Assembly (NCBI RefSeq): GCF_010820555.1
Contig: NZ_JAAIKD010000008.1
Location: forward strand, 1-40,877
DNA: 40,877 nucleotides
Direction: 5' to 3'
Source of the DNA: Psychroflexus aurantiacus
Lineage (GTDB): Bacteria > Bacteroidota > Bacteroidia > Flavobacteriales > Flavobacteriaceae
Within the stretch, counting starts at the first letter, position 1. The number at the start of each line of letters is the position of its first letter. Below the pieces are notes generated by a model. That model ran no database searches. It had not been told where the DNA came from and saw nothing but the letters and a program-made list of their open reading frames with translations. Made by a program: the position numbers and the translations under genes. Positions 14,426 to 23,109 of the stretch are shown here, piece by piece.

Positions 14426-15478
14426 CTAATAGATATCTTGTAATTTCTGTAGATCTAAAACTTTGATGTTCCTTCCTTCCATTTCTATGAGGCCCTGCTT
14501 TTTAAAATCGGACATGATTCTGATCAAGGTTTCTGTGGCTATACCAGCAACACTTGCCAAATCATTACGCGAAATTTTGATAGGATCTTCTGGTTTTGAA
14601 TTGATTTTTTCTGCAAACCTTAAGATGGTCGAAGCTGTTTTTCTTTGTACAGAACTGTAAGCCATTTGCAGCAATTGGTCTTTAACTTCAGTAAGATCAT
14701 CGGTTAATAGTTGGATGACCTCTAAGGTAACTTTGTGGTTTTTATCCAATATGTCTTTTAACTCGGTTTTAGAAACACCAACCATCTCAACATCCTTCAT
14801 AGCGGTTGCGGTTTCCCTATAAGGAATGTTTTGGGTAAAGGACGTATAGCCAAAGAGGTCATCTTCTTTATGCAATGCAGTAGTTAGCTCTTTTCCGTTT
14901 TCGTCAAATTTGTAACATTTCACAAAACCCTTTAAAACCAAATAGATATAATTAGAATTTTGTCCTTCCTTATAAATAACATCGTTTTTACTATAGCTCA
15001 ATAATGTTCCGTTATCATCAAAGAAGTTTTTTAAATCATTTAAGGTTCTTAATTCGTCTTCTGTATTAGCAGAATTGTTTTGAGAAGATTTTCTTTCATC
15101 TTTTAAGATTGCTGCTTTTGCAGTCCTACTTTCAATTGCACTTATTATTTCATCTTCACTAAAAGGTTTTGTGATATAATCGTCAGCACCCAAATCCATA
15201 CCTTTTCTAACATCTTGTCGCTCTGTTTTTGCAGATAAAAATATAAAAGGTATAAACTTGGTGTCATGATGCTTTGATAATCCCTCAAGAACACCATAAC
15301 CATCAAGAACAGGCATCATAATGTCGCATATAATAATGTCTGGTTTAGTCTCTTTTGCACGGTCTAGACCTATTTTTCCGTTGGCTGCCGTTAGTACTTC
15401 ATAGTCTGAAAGCTCTAAAAGTTCTGCGGTATTTTCTCTTAATACGGTATCGTCTTCTATAAGTAATACTTTTTTCAT
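14426..15478 (-). CDS. Response regulator with CRP/FNR-type DNA-binding output
   Basis: 350 residues. Residues 1-125 are a receiver domain (LLIEDD, phospho-acceptor Asp52 in IIICDIMMPVLDG, and the ITKPF lysine). Residues 150-260 are a cyclic-nucleotide-binding-type beta barrel (LLSYSKNDVIYKEGQNSNYIYLV split over that region). Residues 270-350 are a CRP-type winged helix with recognition helix ATETLIRIMSDFKKQGLI. This keeps the Glu and Arg of the FNR E-x-x-S-R reading motif, with Ile in place of Ser. There are no N-terminal FNR iron-sulfur cysteines, so the signal should come from the paired kinase. It overlaps the kinase gene by 4 bp. It is the best candidate to bind the TGAT-N4-ATCA boxes. 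Confidence 0.93.
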   Translation of the reverse strand: MKKVLLIEDDTVLRENTAELLELSDYEVLTAANGKIGLDRAKETKPDIIICDIMMPVLDGYGVLEGLSKHHDTKFIPFIFLSAKTERQDVRKGMDLGADDYITKPFSEDEIISAIESRTAKAAILKDERKSSQNNSANTEDELRTLNDLKNFFDDNGTLLSYSKNDVIYKEGQNSNYIYLVLKGFVKCYKFDENGKELTTALHKEDDLFGYTSFTQNIPYRETATAMKDVEMVGVSKTELKDILDKNHKVTLEVIQLLTDDLTEVKDQLLQMAYSSVQRKTASTILRFAEKINSKPEDPIKISRNDLASVAGIATETLIRIMSDFKKQGLIEMEGRNIKVLDLQKLQDIY

Positions 15479-16980
15479 GCTTGTGCTTTGTTGGGAAGTT
15501 CTACAATGAACGTTGATCCTCTATTTTCAATGCTTTCAAAAGATATGGTTCCATTTAGGTTTTCTAGATGGTCTTTTACTATGTTAAGTCCAATCCCTGT
15601 GCCTTGCATCAGTAATGCATTTTCTGCTCTAAAATATCTATTGAAAATATTCTTTTGGTCGTTCTCTGGAATACCTATACCATTATCCTTAATTTTTAAA
15701 ATCGTAGTAGTTTCATTTTGATCAATATTGATATCTATAACTGTATCTTCTGGCGAATACTTAATGGAATTATATATTAGGTTAGACAGAGTCAGTTCCA
15801 ATATTTTTTCATCTTGATGTAATGAGATATCATCTATGTTTTGAGGGTAATTAATTTGTTGCCCATTTTTTAACAACATATTGGCATTATAAATAACTTC
15901 ATTTAAAACTTTGCTTAATTTAAAGGTGGTAAATTTATAATTGATTTTTCCTTTTTCTAATTTTTCCACAGAAAGGAAATCATTGAGAATATTATTGAGG
16001 TAGTGTACTTTTTCTGAAATTGTATTGATATGCTTTTCACGTTTGTCTTGCTGTTCTGTTAACTTATATTTAGTCAGTAGCATAGTTGAAGTTAAAATAC
16101 TACTCAAGGGTGTTTTAAACTCATGCGAAACCATAGATAAAAATTTTGTTTTTAGTTCATTGAGTTCTTTCTCTGCTGCAAGAGCGGTTTGTAGCTCTTT
16201 TGTTCGTGTTTCAACCGTTTTTTCTAATTTTTCTGTATGGGATTTCTGTTCGGTTATATCCAATATGATAGCAACAAAAACATCTCTATCGCCCAATTTA
16301 GAACGTTGCAAGTGTACGTTCACAGGATAAGTACTGCCTGATTTACGTTGGTGTACGGTCTCAAATTCAATTTTTTCAACATTGCCTTTAGATAAAAGTT
16401 CTATTTCCTCTCTAAATTGTGCTTCATTATAATCGGGTTTTATATCTAAAGGTGACATGGATTCCATTTCCGCTAATGTGTAACCTATATTTTTTTGCGC
16501 ACCATGATTGACATTGATAAATTTTAAGCTTTTGGCATCAAATACGTAAATCTCATTGAGAGATTCTTCAAATATCTTAGCCAAATGCGTTTTTTCCTGC
16601 TCTAGTTTTTTTCGTTCTGTAATGTCAATCACCAAAGCCATGATATAATTTTTGCCATAAATCCTAAACGGATTTAAACTCGCTTCAATTGGGAAGACAC
16701 TGCCATCCTTTTTAGCACCATAAATATCGCGTCCGTGACCCATACGACGTTGCTCACGGTTTTTTATAAAACCTTTAAAATGTTCACCATGTTTAGCGTG
16801 ATAATTTTGAGGAATCAGAATATTTAAGGACTGGCTAGGTAGTTCATTTTTCTCATACCCAAACATTTGCTCAGCTGCTTTATTGACTTCAACAATATTT
16901 TGATGTTCATCAACTATAACAACGCCCTCAGACACTGAGTCTAAAAGAATGTTAAATATTTCTTGGTCTTGTTGAAACAT
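15475..16980 (-). CDS. FixL-like PAS-PAS histidine kinase, probable heme O2 sensor
   Basis: 501 residues, with no signal peptide or membrane segment. PAS1 (residues 8-120) reads NILIP...AKHGEHF...GHGRDIYGAKKDG and aligns with the heme PAS of FixL. His64 falls on the heme ligand H200 and Arg84 on the distal R220, with identical 20-residue spacing. PAS2 spans about 130-250. A short coiled coil leads to HisKA with phospho-accepting His286 (MVSHEFKTPLS), then HATPase boxes NLIYNSIKYSP, KDNGIGIP and GTGIGLNIVKDHL. It is the first gene of the operon with the REC-CRP regulator. No -7 element faces it from the box at 17065, so it is probably not activated by its own regulon. Confidence 0.92.
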   Translation of the reverse strand: MFQQDQEIFNILLDSVSEGVVIVDEHQNIVEVNKAAEQMFGYEKNELPSQSLNILIPQNYHAKHGEHFKGFIKNREQRRMGHGRDIYGAKKDGSVFPIEASLNPFRIYGKNYIMALVIDITERKKLEQEKTHLAKIFEESLNEIYVFDAKSLKFINVNHGAQKNIGYTLAEMESMSPLDIKPDYNEAQFREEIELLSKGNVEKIEFETVHQRKSGSTYPVNVHLQRSKLGDRDVFVAIILDITEQKSHTEKLEKTVETRTKELQTALAAEKELNELKTKFLSMVSHEFKTPLSSILTSTMLLTKYKLTEQQDKREKHINTISEKVHYLNNILNDFLSVEKLEKGKINYKFTTFKLSKVLNEVIYNANMLLKNGQQINYPQNIDDISLHQDEKILELTLSNLIYNSIKYSPEDTVIDINIDQNETTTILKIKDNGIGIPENDQKNIFNRYFRAENALLMQGTGIGLNIVKDHLENLNGTISFESIENRGSTFIVELPNKAQA

Positions 16981-17064
16981 AATATTGGTAGAATTGAATA
17001 CTAAAGATACTCAATCCAATTAAAATATTAGAGTCAAGTTTGTTAGGGCCTATAATTTTTTAGC

Positions 17065-17107
17065 TGATTAATATCATTCTTTGTGACGAACGAGATTTTT
17101 AATTTTA
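17065..17107 (+). promoter_or_regulatory. FNR-type box plus -7 element, promoter of the 17131-18935 operon
   Basis: The box TGATTAATATCA is at 17065-17076 and TAATTTTA at 17100-17107. The minus direction (toward the kinase) lacks a -7 element at the matching place. Confidence 0.85.
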
Positions 17108-17130
17108 CTCAATAATTAAAACTCAAAAAA

Positions 17131-17541
17131 ATGACAACTGCAAAGAAAATGACCCTACAGTTCTATCGAAATCTCGGTAAACTTTTTTACGCTATTGCAG
17201 CAATAGATGGTAATGTTAGACCTGTAGAAATTGATAAATTAAAAGAATTTGTTAAAGAACATTGGTTGGATATAGATGATATTGATGATGTTTTTGGGAC
17301 AGATGCTGCTTACCAAATTGAAGTTGTTTTTGACTGGCTCAATTACGACGAAGAAATTGATATTAATGCTTGCTACAACGATTTTGTGGTGTACAAGAAC
17401 AAACAAAGTCATCTATTTACCGATGAGGTAAAAAAACTGATTTTAAAAACAGGTTCAGGTATTGCGCATGCCTTTTCTGGCATTAATAAGTCGGAATTGA
17501 TGCTCATGGCAAAATTGGATATGGAATTAAAAAAAGCTTAG
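17131..17541 (+). CDS. TerB-like helical protein, 136 aa
   Basis: A cytoplasmic helical protein. The segment LFYAIAAIDGNVRPVEIDKLKEF near residues 18-40 has the A-x-x-D-G-x-V/I-x-x-x-E pattern of TerB-fold proteins, and the acidic stretch DIDDIDDVFGTD follows. TerB-type proteins are linked to membrane and tellurite stress, but the exact role here is unknown. It is the first gene of a four-gene operon (17131-18935), with a 1-bp gap to the next gene. Confidence 0.75.
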   Translation: MTTAKKMTLQFYRNLGKLFYAIAAIDGNVRPVEIDKLKEFVKEHWLDIDDIDDVFGTDAAYQIEVVFDWLNYDEEIDINACYNDFVVYKNKQSHLFTDEVKKLILKTGSGIAHAFSGINKSELMLMAKLDMELKKA

Positions 17542-17542
17542 G

Positions 17543-17941
17543 ATGAATTACTACTTCAGCAAAACCGTAAACGGTAAATTTGAAACTATCGAAAGTAAGG
17601 TAAAAGCTTTATTGAAGCATCAAGGTTTTGGTGTACTCACAGAGATAGATATGAAAACTACTTTAAAAGAGAAACTCAATGAAGATTTTAGGAAATACAA
17701 GATTTTAGGAGCTTGTAATCCGCCTTTTGCTTTTAAAGCGTTACAAGCAGAGGATAAAATTGGGACTATGTTGCCATGCAATGTTATTATACAAGAGCAT
17801 TCCCATAATAAAATAGAAGTGTCTGCCATAAATCCTATGGTATCTATGAAAGCTGTGGAAAATTCTGCATTAAAATCTGTTGCGCAAGAGGTAAGTTCTA
17901 AACTTGAAAACGTGATAAATACATTAGAAAATGAAAAGTAG
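17543..17941 (+). CDS. DUF302 family protein
   Basis: 132 residues. The layout matches DUF302: an N-terminal strand YYFSKTVNGKFETI, then ALLKHQGFGVLTEIDM, then ILGACNPPFAFKALQAED, then a hydrophobic IGTMLPCNVIIQEH and a C-terminal helix. The pattern ILGACNP is a family hallmark. The biochemical function of DUF302 is not established; members are often found with heavy-metal and redox genes. The last 11 bp overlap the thioredoxin gene, showing tight coupling. Confidence 0.88.
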   Translation: MNYYFSKTVNGKFETIESKVKALLKHQGFGVLTEIDMKTTLKEKLNEDFRKYKILGACNPPFAFKALQAEDKIGTMLPCNVIIQEHSHNKIEVSAINPMVSMKAVENSALKSVAQEVSSKLENVINTLENEK

Positions 17942-18227
17942 CTTTAATAACATTATTAACTCTAAGACACCTGTTTTAGTAGATTTTTTTGCCGATTGGT
18001 GTGGACCTTGCAAATCATTAGCGCCAATATTAAAAGCTGTAAAAGAAGAGCTAGGAAATAATATAAAGATTGTGAAAATTGATGTTGATAAAAACCAACC
18101 TTTGGCATCGAAATATCAGGTAAGAGGTGTGCCAACCATGATTTTGTTTAAAGACGGAAAACAAGTTTGGAGACAATCTGGAGTGCTACAAAAAAGTGAA
18201 ATTATAAATATCATCAGTTCAAATTAA
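17931..18227 (+). CDS. Thioredoxin
   Basis: 98 residues, a minimal thioredoxin fold. The active site is DWCGPCKSLAP with Cys24 and Cys27. The cis-proline is in VRGVPTMILFKDGK. It has no signal peptide, so it reduces disulfides in the cytosol. It could serve the NrdJ C-terminal cysteines or the peroxiredoxin encoded further on; this is inference. It overlaps the DUF302 gene by 11 bp and is followed by deoD after 9 bp. Confidence 0.93.
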   Translation: MKSSFNNIINSKTPVLVDFFADWCGPCKSLAPILKAVKEELGNNIKIVKIDVDKNQPLASKYQVRGVPTMILFKDGKQVWRQSGVLQKSEIINIISSN

Positions 18228-18236
18228 TTTAAAATT

Positions 18237-18935
18237 ATGAGCACGCATATAGAAGCTAAAAAAGGAGAGGTTGCCAAAACAGTTTTACTGCCAGGAGACC
18301 CAATGCGTGCTAAATGGATAGCCGAAACATTTTTAGATAACCCAAAATGCTATAATGACGTACGTGGTATGCTTGGTTTTACAGGTGCTTATAAGGGTAA
18401 ACGCGTTTCTGTACAAGGTACAGGTATGGGTATTCCATCCGCGCTCATCTATTGCCACGAACTTATTAACGATTATGGTGTAAAGAATTTAATTAGAGTT
18501 GGTTCAACAGGTTCCTTTCAAAAAGATATAAAGATTAGGGATATCGTTATTGCTACGGCAGCATCTTCAACTTCAGGCATCAATAATTCCCGTTTTATAA
18601 ATGCCGATTATTCGCCAACCGCAAATTTTGAATTGTTTATGAAAGCAGCACTTTACGCCAAAGAAAATAATACACCTGTTAAAGCTGGTAATGTCCTATC
18701 TGCTGACGAGTTTTACGAGGACGACTATGACAGTTACAAGATTTGGGCAGATTTTGGTGTACTGTGTGTAGAAATGGAAACCGCAGGATTATATACCATT
18801 GCAGCAAAGTTTAATGTCAAGGCACTTTCCATTTTAACCCTATCAAATTCTCTGGTAACTAAGGAACGTACTTCAGTTGGCGATAGAGAAAGTACTTTCG
18901 GTACGATGGTAAAAATTGCTTTAAATACCTTTTGA
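18237..18935 (+). CDS. deoD: Purine-nucleoside phosphorylase, DeoD type
   Basis: 232 residues. It splits purine (deoxy)nucleosides with phosphate to give base and (deoxy)ribose-1-phosphate. Family marks are VLLPGDPMRAKWIAE, GMGIPSALIYCHEL, LIRVGSTGSF and the purine-site VLCVEMETAGLYTIAA, with the catalytic aspartate in the missing-loop region (SNSLVTKE is divergent: many DeoD proteins have S-D here, this one has S-N). That Asn in place of the usual Asp would affect 6-amino purine preference; it deserves care. It is the last gene of the operon and suggests nucleoside salvage in the low-oxygen state. Confidence 0.93.
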   Translation: MSTHIEAKKGEVAKTVLLPGDPMRAKWIAETFLDNPKCYNDVRGMLGFTGAYKGKRVSVQGTGMGIPSALIYCHELINDYGVKNLIRVGSTGSFQKDIKIRDIVIATAASSTSGINNSRFINADYSPTANFELFMKAALYAKENNTPVKAGNVLSADEFYEDDYDSYKIWADFGVLCVEMETAGLYTIAAKFNVKALSILTLSNSLVTKERTSVGDRESTFGTMVKIALNTF

Positions 18936-18974
18936 TTGTCAAAAAAGCTTAACATACAGATCTCGTTTTTTATA

Positions 18975-19017
18975 TGATAAATATCATTTTATGAGTGCAA
19001 GTTTATCACTAATTTTA
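18975..19017 (+). promoter_or_regulatory. FNR-type box plus -7 element, promoter of the 19044-23784 operon
   Basis: The box TGATAAATATCA is at 18975-18986, and TAATTTTA at 19010-19017 with the 23-bp spacer. The start codon at 19044 is 57 bp after the box. Confidence 0.85.
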
Positions 19018-19043
19018 AGGTATAATTCTTAAAATTTGAACTC

Positions 19044-19658
19044 ATGAAAAACGCAAAATTCATCTTAATAATTATACTCACTATCCCAATTTCGGGACTT
19101 TCGCAATCTCTTAAAAACCTTGATTATGTTTCACCATTCCATAATGGTTATGCAGCAATCAAAAAAGATAATCAATGGGCTTTTATTAATACCAAAGGTG
19201 CTATTGTTGTAGATTTCAGGGATGATTTAGTGGCTACATCAATTGAGAATGTGAACTATCCAATTTTTAGTGAAGATCGCTGTTTGGTTATCGAAGTAAA
19301 AAATGGCATATCCTATTTTGGCTATATAGATACTTCTGGAAAAACCGTCATTGAACCTCAATTTTTGAACGCCACCAATTTTAGTAAGGGAGAGGCTATT
19401 GCATTAAAATTGTTTAAAGAAACTGTGGGCAAAAATAAGGCTTTAGGAAAGGACGTGGTTTATTATAAATATTTTGAGGTTACCATTGATACTACAGGTA
19501 CTGTGGGTAACCATTTGACTCAAAAAGGTGTTAATGTGGTTCTGGATAAATCATACTTAAAAAAGCCACCTCAAATTACTTCAAAACATATTTCAGAAAA
19601 TTTATATGCTATTAAGCATAAAGACAAGACTTGGACAATAATCAATTACAATGACTAA
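19044..19658 (+). CDS. Secreted WG-repeat protein
   Basis: 204 residues. A signal peptide (MKNAKFILIIILTIPISGLSQ) predicts export. Two WG-type repeats follow: HNGYAAIKKDNQWAFINTKG at about residues 33-52 and a second around FGYIDTSGKTVIEPQF near residues 90-110. Such beta-rich repeats usually mediate binding in the periplasm or at the surface. It is the first gene of a five-gene unit with an M50 protease and an ABC exporter; 20 bp separate it from the next gene. The partner is unknown. Confidence 0.85.
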   Translation: MKNAKFILIIILTIPISGLSQSLKNLDYVSPFHNGYAAIKKDNQWAFINTKGAIVVDFRDDLVATSIENVNYPIFSEDRCLVIEVKNGISYFGYIDTSGKTVIEPQFLNATNFSKGEAIALKLFKETVGKNKALGKDVVYYKYFEVTIDTTGTVGNHLTQKGVNVVLDKSYLKKPPQITSKHISENLYAIKHKDKTWTIINYND

Positions 19659-19678
19659 CGTTTTAATCTGCGTTATAA

Positions 19679-20764
19679 ATGAAAGCTAATTTAAACTTAG
19701 GTAGCATTTCTGGAATTAAACTAAAAATCCATTGGACATTTTTTCTGTTATTTGCTTGGATTATTTTTGATGAACTTAAACGTGGTGGTAATACAGACAG
19801 TATATTGTTTCATATAGCTTTTGTGTTGGCAGTTTTTTTATGTGTTGTACTGCATGAATTTGGGCATGCGCTAACCGCAAAACGTTTTGGCGTTAAAACG
19901 GAAAAAATAATCCTACTTCCCATTGGCGGTATGGCGAGTTTCGATAAAATCCCTGAATCACCAAAACAAGAACTGCTCATTGTTATTGCAGGACCTTTAA
20001 TTAATGTGGTTATAGCAATTTCGCTGTATTTTATTGTTCCAGTGGAAGCGCTTTTTAACCACAGTTTTACAGATGCCTATGACATTTTTGCAAGCTTTTC
20101 ATTTCAGAATTTCTTGTTCTTTTTATTTATCGTCAACGTTGCTTTGGTGGTATTTAATATGATACCTGCGTTTCCAATGGATGGCGGAAGATTATTAAGA
20201 GCACTACTAGCCCTTAAAATGAATCGAGCAAAAGCCACCCAAATCGCAGCGAGTCTTGGCCAGTTTATAGCTGTTGTATTTTTATTGGTTGGCTTGCTGT
20301 ACAATCCATTTCTTGTTTTTATAGCCTTATTTATCTTTTTAGGTGCGTATGGAGAAAACCAAATGGTTCAGCAAATGGAATTACTTAAAGATCATACGGT
20401 TGAGGAGGCGATGTTACTCAATATCACAACTTTTAAGCCCAATGACTCTATAGATTTAGTGATTAACAAAATTATTTCAGGTACCGAAACCAACTTTGCT
20501 GTAGTTAAAGATGGCATCATTGAGGGTATTTTACACTACAGAAAAATAATAGAAAATTCCAATAAGAATGTATTGGTTGAGGCGGTTATGGACACCTCTT
20601 TTAAAACTGTTAAACATACAGATAACCTCAAGTGTATATACCAGCTTATTTATAGTGGCAAACAGAAATATATTCCAGTAGTCAATGAGGGAAAACTTAT
20701 GGGAGCAATTGATGCCACTAACTTAAATGAATATATAGCATTACAATCTAAACTAGCGTATTAA
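19679..20764 (+). CDS. Site-2 protease family (M50) membrane metalloprotease with CBS domains
   Basis: 361 residues. Hydrophobic segments at about 18-35, 42-60, 97-118, 140-160 and 195-225 form the membrane core. The zinc motif HEFGHA lies near residues 61-66 ([16 protein letters not shown]), and the third ligand is in [16 protein letters not shown] near residue 165. The C-terminal 130 residues, from HTVEEAML, form a CBS pair likely to sense adenine nucleotides. Proteins of this type cut membrane-bound substrates such as anti-sigma factors. It begins 20 bp after the WG gene and is followed by the fusion protein after 2 bp. Confidence 0.92.
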   Translation: MKANLNLGSISGIKLKIHWTFFLLFAWIIFDELKRGGNTDSILFHIAFVLAVFLCVVLHEFGHALTAKRFGVKTEKIILLPIGGMASFDKIPESPKQELLIVIAGPLINVVIAISLYFIVPVEALFNHSFTDAYDIFASFSFQNFLFFLFIVNVALVVFNMIPAFPMDGGRLLRALLALKMNRAKATQIAASLGQFIAVVFLLVGLLYNPFLVFIALFIFLGAYGENQMVQQMELLKDHTVEEAMLLNITTFKPNDSIDLVINKIISGTETNFAVVKDGIIEGILHYRKIIENSNKNVLVEAVMDTSFKTVKHTDNLKCIYQLIYSGKQKYIPVVNEGKLMGAIDATNLNEYIALQSKLAY

Positions 20765-20766
20765 AC

Positions 20767-21849
20767 ATGAAAGCATTGTTTTTTATTAGTATTCTATTGT
20801 TAGCTTCATCTTGCACAGATAAGCAAGATAAAATTTTGCCTACAGAACAAGCATTGACGGAATCTGTGTATGCTTCAGCAACTGTTCAGCCAGATAGTCT
20901 ATATCAAGTTTTCGCAATTGTTTCAGGGATTTTAGATGAAGTTTTAGTAGAAGAAGGTGATACCGTTTATAAAGATATGCCTTTGTTTCAAATCATTAAT
21001 AATGCACCAAAATTTAACAGTCAAAATGCCAAATTTGCATTAGACCTCGCTAAAGAAAATTATAATGGTAGTGCTGCAATTTTGAGCAGTATAAAAGACG
21101 AGATTGATGCTGCCAGGCTTAAGTTTAAAAATGATTCCGTTAATTATTACAGACAAAAAAATCTTTGGGATCAACACATAGGTTCAAAAATGCAATATGA
21201 TACTAAAAAGCTTAATTATGAATTGGCTTCAAATCAATTAAAGCTTCTCGAAAATAAGTATAACAGAACTAAAAATGAGCTAAAAACCGCAGTGAAACAG
21301 GCTCAAAACAATTATAACATTGCATCCATAGCGAGTAATAATTTTACAGTTACCAGTAAAATGGATGGAAAAATATATGCAATTTTTAAAGAGCCAGGTG
21401 AGATAATAACAAGTATGGAAGCCATAGCAGCAATAGGAAGCGTCAGTCGTTTTGTAATAAAACTGTTGGTGGATGAAGTGGACATTGCTAGGATCAATAC
21501 AGCTCAACACATTTTAATCAATTTGGAAGCTTATGCAGATACTGTTTTTAAAGCCCAAGTATCTAAAATTTATCCAAAAAAAAATGAGCGCAATCAAACG
21601 TTTACAATTGAAGCTATTTTTATAAAACCACCTGAAATATTATATCCAGGACTTTCTGGTGAAGCTAATATCATCATAACCCAAAAAGAAAAGGTACTAA
21701 CTATTCCAAAATCCTACTTAATGGACGACAACAAAGTAAAAACTGACCAAGGCATCATAGAGATTAAGATAGGTCTGAAAAATATGGATGCTGTCGAAAT
21801 CCTTTCAGGAATCAATAAAGACACATATATCTATAAACCAGATAAATGA
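20767..21849 (+). CDS. HlyD/RND-type membrane fusion lipoprotein
   Basis: 360 residues. The N-terminus MKALFFISILLLASSC is a lipoprotein signal with lipobox LASSC (Cys16). A biotinyl-lipoyl half (VSGILDEVLVEEGDTVYKDMPLFQI) is followed by a long helical hairpin (residues 80-185) and then the second lipoyl half and beta-barrel domain, ending with KVLTIPKSYLMDD. It links an inner-membrane ABC exporter to an outer-membrane channel. Its last 4 bp overlap the permease start (ATGA), so the two are translationally coupled. Confidence 0.92.
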   Translation: MKALFFISILLLASSCTDKQDKILPTEQALTESVYASATVQPDSLYQVFAIVSGILDEVLVEEGDTVYKDMPLFQIINNAPKFNSQNAKFALDLAKENYNGSAAILSSIKDEIDAARLKFKNDSVNYYRQKNLWDQHIGSKMQYDTKKLNYELASNQLKLLENKYNRTKNELKTAVKQAQNNYNIASIASNNFTVTSKMDGKIYAIFKEPGEIITSMEAIAAIGSVSRFVIKLLVDEVDIARINTAQHILINLEAYADTVFKAQVSKIYPKKNERNQTFTIEAIFIKPPEILYPGLSGEANIIITQKEKVLTIPKSYLMDDNKVKTDQGIIEIKIGLKNMDAVEILSGINKDTYIYKPDK

Positions 21850-23108
21850 CTAATTGGAGCATCATATTAGGTATTGCAAAAACGCATTTACTCACTAAAA
21901 TAAAGCAAACATCCATTGCAGCATTGGGTGTTACTTTTGGTATTGGTTGTTATATAACGTTAGTCTGTTTTATGACAGGTTTAAATACTATGCTTGACGA
22001 TCTAATATTAAACCAAACACCACATGTTCATATTTATAATGAGATTGAACCTGCAAAACAGCAACCAGTGTCGCTATACGATGATCTTAATAATGGTTTC
22101 AATGTCATACACTCAATCAAACCAAAATTAAGTCAGAAAAAAATCCATAATGCCATACCTATTATCCATTATTTAGAAAACGACGATAATGTGCGTGGTG
22201 CAGTTCCGCAGGTAAAAACCCAAATTTTCTATATCGCTGGTTCGATAGAAATTGGTGGTAATCTCACAGGTATCAATGCAATTGACGAAGCAAAATATTT
22301 CAATATGGGAGATTATATTATAGAGGGTTCTGCAGAAGCATTACAAAATACAGATAATGGTATTTTATTAGGTATTGGTATTGCAAAAAAGATGGCTTTG
22401 AAAATTGGAGACCGCGTTCAAGTAAGCCCAATAAATGGCGGCATTTTTCCTTTGAAGATTGTAGGTTTTTATCAAAGCGGTATTGCAGATTTAGATGCCA
22501 TTCAAAGTTTTACAAACATTAAAACGGTACAGCGTATTTTAGGAGAAGCCCATAATTACATCACAGATATTAATGTGAAGTTGTTCGATATAGAGAAGGC
22601 TGTGCCATTGGCTAAAACAATAGAGCAACAATTTAATCTTAAGGCTATAGACATCAAAACGGCTAATGCGCAATTTGAGACCGGAACAACTATTAGAAAC
22701 CTCATTACTTACGCTGTATCTATTACACTTCTTATTGTTGCTGGCTTTGGTATTTATAACATACTAAATATGCTCATCTATGAAAAAATGAATGACATTG
22801 CTATTTTAAAAGCTACAGGGTTTTCTGGTAATGATGTGCAACTTATTTTTATGAGTCAGGCTATGATTATAGGTTTTGTTGGTGGTGTTTTAGGATTACT
22901 CATAGGTTTTGGATTAGCAAGTTTAATAGAAACCATTCCATTTCAGACCGAAGCCTTACCAACGGTTGAAACGTATCCTATTAATATGAACCCGTTATAT
23001 TTTGTAATCGGATTTTTATTTGCGATGCTCTCAACATTTTTTGCTGGTTATTTACCCTCAAAAAAGGCAAAAAAAATAGATCCTGTAAAAATCATTAGAG
23101 GCCAATAG
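21846..23108 (+). CDS. ABC transporter permease, MacB/FtsX type
   Basis: 420 residues with one N-terminal membrane helix (about 20-45), a large periplasmic MacB-PCD domain (residues 50-270), and three C-terminal helices (about 280-305, 330-360, 385-405). The cytoplasmic coupling loop IYEKMNDIAILKATGFSGNDV is the FtsX/LolC signature. Together with the fusion protein before it and the ATPase 1 bp after, it forms a tripartite exporter, probably of a lipid, peptide or lipoprotein. The substrate cannot be read from the sequence. Confidence 0.92.
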   Translation: MTNWSIILGIAKTHLLTKIKQTSIAALGVTFGIGCYITLVCFMTGLNTMLDDLILNQTPHVHIYNEIEPAKQQPVSLYDDLNNGFNVIHSIKPKLSQKKIHNAIPIIHYLENDDNVRGAVPQVKTQIFYIAGSIEIGGNLTGINAIDEAKYFNMGDYIIEGSAEALQNTDNGILLGIGIAKKMALKIGDRVQVSPINGGIFPLKIVGFYQSGIADLDAIQSFTNIKTVQRILGEAHNYITDINVKLFDIEKAVPLAKTIEQQFNLKAIDIKTANAQFETGTTIRNLITYAVSITLLIVAGFGIYNILNMLIYEKMNDIAILKATGFSGNDVQLIFMSQAMIIGFVGGVLGLLIGFGLASLIETIPFQTEALPTVETYPINMNPLYFVIGFLFAMLSTFFAGYLPSKKAKKIDPVKIIRGQ

Positions 23109-23109
23109 T

